Both the position numbers and the translations under genes were made by a program. This document shows, in pieces, positions 1 to 5,203 of a DNA stretch of 7,832 bases. The notes under the pieces are model-generated. The model was not told the origin of the DNA. It made no database searches and saw only the letters and a program-made list of their open reading frames with translations. This stretch comes from Flavobacterium sp. (lineage in GTDB: Bacteria; Bacteroidota; Bacteroidia; Flavobacteriales; Flavobacteriaceae). Position 1 is the stretch's first letter. Each line of letters starts with the position of its first letter. The stretch spans positions 10,953 through 18,784 of the forward strand of contig JADMKR010000174.1 of NCBI GenBank assembly GCA_015478765.1, written 5' to 3'.

Positions 1-92
1 CGGAAGAGGAAATGTTGGAAAAACGTCTGGAATGGGCGCGAAATTCCATTAAGGATATCAAGCGGATCGAAGCGCGCTATTTTGGCAAATAA
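1..92 (+). CDS. C-terminal end of an unidentified protein (5' end outside window)
   Basis: An open frame enters from the left edge (first full codon at 3) and runs 29 codons to a TAA at 90-92. The visible tail starts Glu-Glu-Glu-Met-Leu-Glu-Lys-Arg-Leu and ends Ala-Arg-Tyr-Phe-Gly-Lys. It is highly charged and reads as one amphipathic helix, as expected for the end of a folded soluble protein. I do not recognise the family and assign no function. The other two plus-strand frames are less convincing: one hits a stop within the first 60 bases, and the other lacks this composition. The gene converges on the next one, with 32 bp between the two stop codons. It could be a chance open frame, but the tail looks protein-like. 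Confidence 0.55.
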   Translation, partial: EEEMLEKRLEWARNSIKDIKRIEARYFGK

Positions 93-106
93 GATTTTCC
101 CGAAAT

Positions 107-122
107 TTCTTTAGTGAAAGAA
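107..122. terminator. Weak A/T-rich hairpin between convergent genes
   Basis: TTCTTT (107-112), a 4-base loop, then AAAGAA (117-122) form a perfect 6-bp inverted repeat in the 32-bp gap between two convergent stop codons. On the + strand a run of six T begins four bases after the stem (126-131). The stem holds only one G-C pair, so it is weak. Its position is the main reason to list it. Confidence 0.25.
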
Positions 123-124
123 TG

Positions 125-892
125 CTATTTTTTACTCAGGATTTTATATTCCTCGTAACAGCCTGAAATCGCATCCATAATTTGCAGATCATTGGCTGTC
201 TGGGCAAATGATTCCGAGTAGTTGCAACGTGCCAGTATTTCGTTGATTTCGCTTTTGTCGATACCTAAAAGTGCGGCAATTGTTTCCCGATCGTATTTTG
301 ATTCAAGAAGATTGCGGATGTTTTTGTCCTTTTTCATCTTCTTGATTTTTTCGAGTTCGCGCGGCTTCTTTCCGAAGAAATTATACAGCATGTCGGCAGG
401 GTTGAAAATCGAACCCAACACATTTCCGAAAGCGCCCGGGGAATATTCGCCGGCTTCGTAGCCATGGGCAAGTCCTGAAATGCTATAGCGGAAATTTTCG
501 CGAATCGGTATTAACTTGGAATCGACTTCAAGATATCCCGTAAGTCGATAGGATTGAATGCTAACTTCCTCGAGTGCGATTGCTTTTTCGGTAAGCCGAA
601 TTTGAGAGGTGCCGTTTTTGATCCAGTCGTTGGTCACCCGAACCCGAATGGTTTGGAAACCGATGGAGGAGAAGTGGAGGGTATCATTGACCGTGGCTTC
701 AATTTCAAAAAGTCCGTTTTCGTCAGAAACGCTTCCTTTAACCTTATTCAAATTTACGATGTTGACATTACCCACAGGCAGCGTGGTATCGTCATTAACG
801 ATTTTTCCGGAAATTTTTTGTGCGGTGGTAGAATTTTGGCCAATTACTATTGTGGTAAGCAATAAAAAAAAGAAGACCGCAAAATATCTCAT
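125..892 (-). CDS. Exported protein with carboxypeptidase-regulatory-like domain
   Basis: 255 aa. Residues 1-18 form a signal peptide: Met-Arg-Tyr, a Phe/Leu-rich hydrophobic core, then Ile-Gly-Gln. Residues about 27-113 match the carboxypeptidase-regulatory-like beta-sandwich (CarboxypepD_reg-like, PF13715), with the ISGKI start, a Pro-Val-x-Asn-Val-Asn-Ile strand, the GSVSDENGLFEI turn, the SSIGFQT strand and the closing LEEVSI. In Bacteroidota this domain precedes TonB-dependent receptor barrels, but at this length there is no plug or barrel, so it is not a SusC protein. Residues about 115-255 are predicted mostly helical, with a Lys-rich stretch near 175-190 and two Cys in the last 35 residues. 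I know of no function for that part. Location is probably periplasm or outer-membrane associated, by inference. It is likely monocistronic: 87 bp separate it from the upstream helicase and it ends convergently. Confidence 0.85.
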   Translation of the reverse strand: MRYFAVFFFLLLTTIVIGQNSTTAQKISGKIVNDDTTLPVGNVNIVNLNKVKGSVSDENGLFEIEATVNDTLHFSSIGFQTIRVRVTNDWIKNGTSQIRLTEKAIALEEVSIQSYRLTGYLEVDSKLIPIRENFRYSISGLAHGYEAGEYSPGAFGNVLGSIFNPADMLYNFFGKKPRELEKIKKMKKDKNIRNLLESKYDRETIAALLGIDKSEINEILARCNYSESFAQTANDLQIMDAISGCYEEYKILSKK

Positions 893-909
893 GTTTGGTT
901 TTAAAGCAC

Positions 910-917
910 TAAAAGTA
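910..917 (-). promoter_or_regulatory. Possible Bacteroidota -7 box for the regulatory-like domain gene
   Basis: Read on the minus strand, the bases are TACTTTTA, one mismatch from the Bacteroidota -7 consensus TAnnTTTG. The box lies 17 bp upstream of the ATG at 892, which would give a very short leader. I see no clear TTG-type -33 element at the expected distance. A near-duplicate TTTTAGT motif overlaps the box, so it could equally be a chance A/T-rich match. Confidence 0.3.
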
Positions 918-979
918 CTAAAACGCAGTAAGATAATTTGCAGTCTCCTTTATAATTTAATCAAAATTAACAGAAGCGT

Positions 980-2878
980 TTAGCTCTTCCGTGGCCTTTT
1001 GGCTTTTGGCGCATCGCCGAAGCTTTCCGAGCGGCGTGGAACTCGCTGTGGAGAACCTTCACGCGCCGGACGATCGGATGTAAATCCGCCTTCACGACGT
1101 GGCGACGCGCTGCGGAAACCACCTTCACGTGGCGCTGAAAATCGTTCGCTTCTGAATCCGCCTTCGCGACGAGGTGCGAAATTGCCCTCACGACGCGGAG
1201 CCGATGTTCTTCCGCCAAAACCGCCAGCCGATCCGCGACCGTTGTGGTCACGTCGTCCGCCGCCGTCATTCTTGGAAATTTCGACGTTGATGCGTCGGCC
1301 TTCTAATTGGATGTTGTTAAGCACTTCCATCACTTTATCTGAATGTTCAGCATCGGTATTGAAAAATGAGAATCCTTCTTTTACATCAACTTTATAAACA
1401 TCATCACGGCCAAGATCCAAAGTTTCTTTCAGGAAGTCTTTTAAAGACATCCAGTCGAAATTGTCACGTGAACCGATGTTTACGAAATAGCGAACCGCAC
1501 CCGAATTGTCGCGTGGCGCACCATCGCGGTCATCACGACGCTCAGAACCTGACGCCTGAGACGAAAGGTCGCGTGTTTTCTTGTAATAATTGATGAATCG
1601 GTTAAACTCAACCGATACCATTTTCTTGATAAGCTCTTCTTTAGAAAGATCTTCCAAAACATTGGTTATTGCCGGAAGATAGCTGTCGATTTCGTGGTCA
1701 ACTTCAGTATCCTTGATTTTTGTGGCAAGGTGAAGCAATTGGATTTCGCAGATTTCAATTCCGCTTGGAATCGTTTTCTCCTCGAATTTCTGTTTGATGA
1801 TTCGTTCGATAGAAGAAATCTTACGCAATTCGCTTTTGGTCACGATTACGATCGAAGTACCCAATTTTCCTGCGCGGCCTGTACGACCTGATCGGTGATT
1901 GTAGGTTTCGATTTCGTCGGGCAGCTGGTAATTAACTACGTGAGTGATGTTATCAACGTCGATTCCGCGAGCGGCTACATCGGTTGCAACAAGCATTTGG
2001 ATTTGACGGCCACGGAATGACTTCATAACGCCATCGCGCTGCGCCTGTGATAAATCACCGTGCAATGCAGCGGCACTGTATCCGTCTTCAATCAGTTTTT
2101 CGGCAACTGCCTGCGTGTCACGCTTCGTACGGCAAAATACAACCGAGAAAATGTCGGGGTTAGCATCGGCCAATCGCTTTAAAGCTTCATAACGGTCGCG
2201 GGCGTTCACCAGGTAAAATTCGTGCGATACGGTAGCAGAACCGGAGTTCTTGGTGCCGACAGTAATTTCAAGCGGTTCGCTCATGAATTGTTTCGCGATA
2301 CGTGCGACTTCCTGCGGCATTGTAGCCGAGAATAACCATGTCGATTTTTCGTCCGGAGTTGTTGAAAGGATGTTCACGATGTCTTCATAGAAGCCCATGT
2401 TCAGCATCTCATCGGCTTCGTCGAGTACGCAATAGTTGATTTGGGAAATGTTCACCAAACCTCGGTTGATCATGTCCTGCATACGGCCTGGCGTAGCAAC
2501 GATGATTTGTGCACCTCTTTTGATGTCGCGTGCCTGGTCTGAAATGCTGGCCCCGCCGTAAACCGCTACTACGTTGATGCCTTTTTCGTACTTCGAGTAG
2601 TTCTTGATTTCGTTTGTAATCTGCAAGCAAAGCTCGCGGGTAGGTGATAATATTAACGCCTGAGTATTTCTGTTGGTAGCGTCAATCTTTTGGATAAGCG
2701 GGAAGCCAAATGCGGCTGTTTTCCCTGTCCCCGTCTGGGCCAACGCAACCATGTCTGTTTCTTGTTCCAACAATAGTGGAATCGCTTTTTCCTGTACTTC
2801 GGTCGGATTCTCAAATCCTAGATCTAAAATCGCCCTCAGTAGCGACTCACTCAATCCTAATTGTTCAAATTTATTCAT
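980..2878 (-). CDS. DEAD-box ATP-dependent RNA helicase with DbpA-type RNA-binding domain
   Basis: 632 aa, cytoplasmic, unwinding or remodelling RNA duplexes with ATP. The helicase core is complete: Q motif with Phe4 and Gln29, Walker A AQTGTGKT 47-54, PTREL 79-83, GG 108-109, TPGR 129-132, DEAD 153-156, SAT 184-186, ATDVAARGID 298-307 and HRSGRTGR 328-335. A helical linker runs about 395-440. Residues about 461-536 resemble the DbpA RNA-binding domain (PF03880 type), the module linked in DbpA/DeaD helicases to structured RNA such as rRNA. The last ~95 residues are a disordered Arg/Gly tail with repeats of the form (A/S)PRREGGF. Closest functional class is DeaD/CsdA, involved in ribosome assembly and cold adaptation; the exact role is inferred. 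The start at 2878 is supported by the Q-motif Phe at residue 4 and a promoter just upstream. No Shine-Dalgarno is visible, as is usual in this phylum. Confidence 0.96.
   Translation of the reverse strand: MNKFEQLGLSESLLRAILDLGFENPTEVQEKAIPLLLEQETDMVALAQTGTGKTAAFGFPLIQKIDATNRNTQALILSPTRELCLQITNEIKNYSKYEKGINVVAVYGGASISDQARDIKRGAQIIVATPGRMQDMINRGLVNISQINYCVLDEADEMLNMGFYEDIVNILSTTPDEKSTWLFSATMPQEVARIAKQFMSEPLEITVGTKNSGSATVSHEFYLVNARDRYEALKRLADANPDIFSVVFCRTKRDTQAVAEKLIEDGYSAAALHGDLSQAQRDGVMKSFRGRQIQMLVATDVAARGIDVDNITHVVNYQLPDEIETYNHRSGRTGRAGKLGTSIVIVTKSELRKISSIERIIKQKFEEKTIPSGIEICEIQLLHLATKIKDTEVDHEIDSYLPAITNVLEDLSKEELIKKMVSVEFNRFINYYKKTRDLSSQASGSERRDDRDGAPRDNSGAVRYFVNIGSRDNFDWMSLKDFLKETLDLGRDDVYKVDVKEGFSFFNTDAEHSDKVMEVLNNIQLEGRRINVEISKNDGGGRRDHNGRGSAGGFGGRTSAPRREGNFAPRREGGFRSERFSAPREGGFRSASPRREGGFTSDRPAREGSPQRVPRRSESFGDAPKAKRPRKS
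1066..1203 (-). repeat. Degenerate tandem repeat encoding Arg/Gly-rich helicase tail
   Basis: This DNA encodes helicase residues about 559-604. Four imperfect copies appear: APRREGNF (560-567), APRREGGF (568-575 by alignment), APREGGF (582-588) and SPRREGGF (592-599). Spacing between copies is uneven at 8, 14 and 10 residues, so this is a diverged low-complexity array and not a clean satellite. It is locally richer in G+C than its surroundings. Such Arg/Gly tails bind RNA non-specifically in other helicases. Copy number is likely to vary between relatives because slippage is easy here. Confidence 0.75.
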
Positions 2879-2898
2879 ATAGTATTTTAAATATTTTG

Positions 2899-2906
2899 CA
2901 AAAGTA
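2899..2906 (-). promoter_or_regulatory. Bacteroidota -7 promoter box for the DEAD-box helicase
   Basis: On the minus strand this reads TACTTTTG, a perfect fit to TAnnTTTG, ending 20 bp before the ATG at 2878. Transcription would start a few bases downstream, leaving a leader of roughly 10-15 nt. That is short compared with the long cold-shock leaders of enterobacterial csdA-type genes. No obvious TTTG lies at the -33 position; a palindrome (2918-2929) occupies that place instead. Confidence 0.55.
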
Positions 2907-2917
2907 CGCTTAATAAA

Positions 2918-2929
2918 TAGTAATTACTA
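2918..2929. promoter_or_regulatory. 12-bp perfect palindrome in helicase promoter
   Basis: TAGTAATTACTA is a perfect 12-bp palindrome. It lies 12-23 bp upstream of the helicase -7 box, about where RNA polymerase would contact the -33 element. A dimeric regulator could bind here. A palindrome this long and A/T-rich is expected by chance about once or more in a window of this size, so only its position is suggestive. Confidence 0.25.
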
Positions 2930-3084
2930 ATGCTAAATGCAGAATTATTTAATCGCTACTGTTTGAAAATCAGAACTTTATTTTATGGAATGGTAGTTTT
3001 GACTTTAAATGGACGGTGATAAGTTGTCGATTAGATCAATTTTGATAGATGTATCGCGCAGGAACTGGCGAAAATACCGGCGCT

Positions 3085-3660
3085 TCACCTATTTTGTAAA
3101 AATTCCATAAGTTCAGCAACAGCCTTTCCACGGTGGCTGATTCTGGATTTTAGTTCCAAGGGAATCTCGGCAAATGTCAGGTCGTAATCGTCGGGCTTGA
3201 AAATGGGGTCATAACCGAAACCACTTGTGCCGGTGCGATTTAAAGTCAGTTCACCCCGAATTATTCCGGTGAAAAGATGCTGCTCACCGTCAATATTAAG
3301 AGCAATCACCGTTTTAAATTGGCAGGCCCGGTTGGTTTTTCCCTCCATTTGCCGCAGTAATTCTGAAATGTTATCGTCCGAATTTTTGTGGTCGCCGGCA
3401 AATCGGGCAGAATACACGCCGGGTGCGCCGTTTAAGGCATCTACCTCTAATCCGGAATCATCGGCGAAGCAGTCCAAACCAAATTTCCGGGTTACATAAT
3501 TCGCCTTCAGGATTGCGTTTCCTTCGATGGTCGATGCGGTTTCGGGAATATCTTCGGTGCATCCGATGTCGGTTAAATCCATCAACTCAATATCATCGGG
3601 TAAAATTTGACGAATTTCCACCACTTTATTTATATTAGCCGATGCGAAAACTAAAGCCAT
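3085..3660 (-). CDS. rdgB: Non-canonical purine NTP pyrophosphatase, RdgB/HAM1 family
   Basis: 191 aa, the usual family length. The enzyme hydrolyses dITP/ITP and XTP to the monophosphate and pyrophosphate, keeping deaminated purines out of DNA and RNA in the cytosol. Family signatures are all present: the nucleotide-binding SANINK at 7-12, the metal/catalytic block FADDSGLEVDALNGAPG at 65-81 with Asp67-Asp68, the SARFAG segment 84-89, the base-recognition GFGYDPIF at 147-154 and SHRGKA at 175-180. The start at 3660 lies a few residues before the first conserved beta strand. It is the second gene of an operon: only 6 bp separate it from the stop of the T9SS-exported protein, with no room for a separate promoter there and no Shine-Dalgarno, so translational coupling is likely. 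A promoter inside the upstream gene cannot be ruled out. Confidence 0.97.
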   Translation of the reverse strand: MALVFASANINKVVEIRQILPDDIELMDLTDIGCTEDIPETASTIEGNAILKANYVTRKFGLDCFADDSGLEVDALNGAPGVYSARFAGDHKNSDDNISELLRQMEGKTNRACQFKTVIALNIDGEQHLFTGIIRGELTLNRTGTSGFGYDPIFKPDDYDLTFAEIPLELKSRISHRGKAVAELMEFLQNR

Positions 3661-3666
3661 ATGATC

Positions 3667-4530
3667 TTACTGTTTTATAATTTTGTGGGTTGATGTAGTC
3701 TGATCGTCAGATAACTTAAGAATATAGATTCCCGATTCGATTGCGTTAAGGTCAATTTGATAGTGGCCGTTTTCAAAAGCGCCGGATTGTATAGATTTTC
3801 CTCCGATATCCATAATTTCATAATTCCGGATATGATTTCCATGACCGATTGAAATTTTATCGATGGCCGGATTCGGGTATATTGATACTGGTGCCGCAGT
3901 AACATCAGGCGTTTGTAAACTGCAGTTAGGATCGATAACTACAGAGATCGGGAGTGAATTGCTAAGGCTATTCGGACAAAAAGATGGCGCCGCACTCACC
4001 TGATATGTTCCCGCTTGAGCAATCAGATATGAAGAATCATTCGCATCTGCAATCGCGACGCCGTCCTTGTACCAAGTGATCGAAGAATCGTACGGCGGAT
4101 CGTTGATTGATATTTCGAAGGATGCACCATTGCAAAGCATGATGGTCTCGGTATCCGAATCAAAATATGCACTATCGCCAAGTTCGTACATGACAAACAT
4201 CGATGACCAGGCATAGCTGTCGATTTGAATAGTATTTGATTCATAGGTAGACCCGTTCAGTGTCACCACGACTTTGAGCAGCGCCTGGTCATATGTGTAC
4301 CAGTCGTAGGTAAAGGATGGGCCATTGGCTCCGGTGATCGCTTCGAAGTCATCGCTTGTGAACCAGTATTTGTAAAACCACTGGTAGGAGTCATACTGGA
4401 GCGCGCCTATAATTGAGGACGTACCATTTGTATATGGGCACATCATGGTGTCTCCGCTAATTTCGGGCGCTTGTGCGTTGCAATTAAATCCAAAAAACAA
4501 AACGAGCAACAATAGTATTTTTCTATTCAT
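3667..4530 (-). CDS. T9SS-exported protein with Ig-like domains and type A sorting domain
   Basis: 287 aa. Residues 1-20 are a signal peptide with a Leu/Val/Phe core ending Asn-Ala-Gln. Residues about 22-104 and 115-200 look like two beta-rich Ig-like modules. The second has a typical core, ITWYKDGVAI at 151-160 followed by AGTYQVSA at 173-180. Cys31, Cys133 and Cys185 could form disulfides. Residues 216-287 are a clear type A sorting domain (Por secretion tail, TIGR04183 type): SIYPNP start, a central MDIGGK turn, ESGIYILKL and a final THKIIKQ. Such proteins cross the inner membrane by Sec and the outer membrane by T9SS, then are released or anchored to the surface. No enzymatic domain is visible, so an adhesive or structural role is likely. 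It is first in an operon with rdgB. The Cys at 17 is not in a convincing lipobox. Confidence 0.9.
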   Translation of the reverse strand: MNRKILLLLVLFFGFNCNAQAPEISGDTMMCPYTNGTSSIIGALQYDSYQWFYKYWFTSDDFEAITGANGPSFTYDWYTYDQALLKVVVTLNGSTYESNTIQIDSYAWSSMFVMYELGDSAYFDSDTETIMLCNGASFEISINDPPYDSSITWYKDGVAIADANDSSYLIAQAGTYQVSAAPSFCPNSLSNSLPISVVIDPNCSLQTPDVTAAPVSIYPNPAIDKISIGHGNHIRNYEIMDIGGKSIQSGAFENGHYQIDLNAIESGIYILKLSDDQTTSTHKIIKQ

Positions 4531-4542
4531 GAGGCATGGTTT

Positions 4543-4562
4543 TTAAATTCCCGTGAATTTAA
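4543..4562. promoter_or_regulatory. 8-bp perfect inverted repeat upstream of the T9SS gene
   Basis: TTAAATTC (4543-4550), spacer CCGT, then GAATTTAA (4555-4562). It starts 13 bp upstream of the ATG at 4530, where the leader or core promoter of the T9SS-rdgB operon should lie. It could be an operator for a dimeric regulator or a leader hairpin. There is no U-run suggesting a terminator, although three more A follow on the minus strand. No convincing TAnnTTTG box for the operon was found in this region. Confidence 0.35.
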
Positions 4563-4609
4563 CGAATATCCCTCATTTTGACCAATCCGATATCGATATT
4601 TTGTAAATG

Positions 4610-4629
4610 TTCCCAATACTTTCCCAATA
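4610..4629 (+). repeat. Two 9-bp direct repeats spaced by one helical turn
   Basis: TTCCCAATA occurs at 4610-4618 and again, identically, at 4621-4629. The repeat period is 11 bp, about one DNA turn, so both copies face the same side of the helix. The second copy ends 6 bp before the TACTTTTG box at 4636, so the pair covers the -33 region. Tandem half-sites with this geometry are typical for OmpR- or LytTR-type response regulators. Which regulator might bind is unknown. Confidence 0.5.
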
Positions 4630-4635
4630 GGAGGA

Positions 4636-4643
4636 TACTTTTG
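4636..4643 (+). promoter_or_regulatory. Bacteroidota -7 promoter box for the small basic exported protein
   Basis: TACTTTTG matches TAnnTTTG exactly, 42 bp before the ATG at 4686. Expected transcription start is a few bases downstream, giving a leader of about 35-40 nt. There is no TTG at the -33 distance; the tandem TTCCCAATA repeats sit there, which fits an activator-dependent promoter. The box lies after the alternative upstream ATG at 4578, which argues against that longer start. Confidence 0.55.
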
Positions 4644-4685
4644 TGGGCGCTGATGATACATTGCAACGAATATAATATTTTGATT

Positions 4686-5183
4686 ATGAAAAAACTCGTG
4701 AAATATATTGTTGGGCTATTGTTGTTCTCATTGGCTGCGCAGGGACAAGTATCAGTGAATATCAACACCGGACCCGCACCTTCTTGGGGTCCCGCGGGAT
4801 ATAGCAATGCTACATATTATTACTTGCCGGATGTTGAAACTTACTACGATGTTCGTCGCAGGGAATATGTTTATTTGAAGCAATCCAAGTGGGTTCGGAG
4901 TTCCAGTTTGCCTTTAGCGTATCGCCAATATGATTTATACAACGGCTATAAAGTCGTATTTACACATGCCGATCCTTATAGATCTTTCGCCACACATAAG
5001 GTAAAATACAAAAAGGGATACAAAGGCAAGCCGCAGAAAAACATCGGAAATAATGGCAAGGGAAACGGCAAAGTAGGCCATCCCGGTTATAAAGGACCTA
5101 AGAATAACCATTCACATAGTGCCAAAAAATCGCCGGGGAACAAAAAAGGCCATTCGGGAAAAGGAAAAGGCAATAACAAATAG
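4686..5183 (+). CDS. Small exported protein of unknown function with Lys/Gly-rich C-terminal tail
   Basis: 165 aa from the ATG at 4686. Residues 1-20 are a clear signal peptide: Met-Lys-Lys, a Leu/Val core, then Ala-Ala-Gln-Gly. Residues about 22-100 form a Tyr-rich, probably beta-strand domain with SWGPAGY (33-39), YYYLPDVETYYDV (44-56), KWVR (68-71) and YDLYNGYKVV (82-91). I recall similar uncharacterised exported proteins in flavobacteria but know no function. Residues 104-165 are low complexity: 18 Lys, 14 Gly, several His and Asn, and no acidic residue, so strongly basic and probably disordered. Binding to polyanions such as nucleic acid, LPS or polysaccharide is an inference. The frame is open back to an ATG at 4578, but only the 4686 start places the signal peptide at the N-terminus and follows the promoter box. 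It converges on the hydroxylase-family gene, 16 bp away. Confidence 0.85.
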   Translation: MKKLVKYIVGLLLFSLAAQGQVSVNINTGPAPSWGPAGYSNATYYYLPDVETYYDVRRREYVYLKQSKWVRSSSLPLAYRQYDLYNGYKVVFTHADPYRSFATHKVKYKKGYKGKPQKNIGNNGKGNGKVGHPGYKGPKNNHSHSAKKSPGNKKGHSGKGKGNNK

Positions 5184-5190
5184 AAGAAAT

Positions 5191-5203
5191 CTGATATAAT
5201 CAG
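5191..5203. terminator. Short hairpin between convergent genes, overlapping a stop codon
   Basis: CTGAT (5191-5195), loop ATA, ATCAG (5199-5203) form a perfect 5-bp stem 8 bp after the stop of the basic exported protein. It overlaps the TGA (complement of 5200-5202) of the opposing gene. On the + strand it is followed by a T-rich but interrupted stretch. It may serve as a weak terminator for the + strand gene; the stem is short. Confidence 0.35.

Noticed and set aside
957..970. TTAAT/ATTAA inverted repeat after the helicase stop as a terminator
   Set aside because: The stem is five A/T pairs with no G-C, too weak to support a terminator call.
554..983. Two + strand open frames of 103 and 124 codons opposite the regulatory-like domain gene
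   Set aside because: They lie antisense to a gene with a clear signal peptide and domain, and they show no recognisable features of their own.
1066..1203. Repeats near the helicase end considered as a CRISPR or intergenic array
   Set aside because: The repeats are in frame with the helicase, encode related peptides, are degenerate and have no unique spacers of constant length.
967..1397. Open frames of 100 and 132 codons on both strands over the helicase tail
   Set aside because: They are out-of-phase readings of the Arg/Gly repeat region. The composition is low complexity (Arg/Ser/Pro or Ala/Val/Arg) and no domain or promoter supports them.
4478..4530. Lipoprotein signal for the T9SS protein (Cys at residue 17)
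   Set aside because: The residues before the Cys (Gly-Phe-Asn) do not fit a lipobox, and the C-terminal T9SS sorting domain fits an ordinary signal peptide cleaved near Ala-Gln.
4590..4599. 10-bp palindrome ATATCGATAT in the divergent region
   Set aside because: It is short and A/T-rich, so several are expected by chance, and it has no clear position relative to either promoter.
4578..4685. In-frame upstream start giving a 201-aa version of the small exported protein
   Set aside because: It would bury the signal peptide 36 residues inside the protein and would start upstream of the -7 box at 4636. The extension also has no conserved look (scattered Cys, Trp, Ile).
4559..4807. 82-codon minus-strand frame across the divergent region
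   Set aside because: It overlaps the promoter and signal-peptide region of the exported protein in antisense and resembles no protein family.
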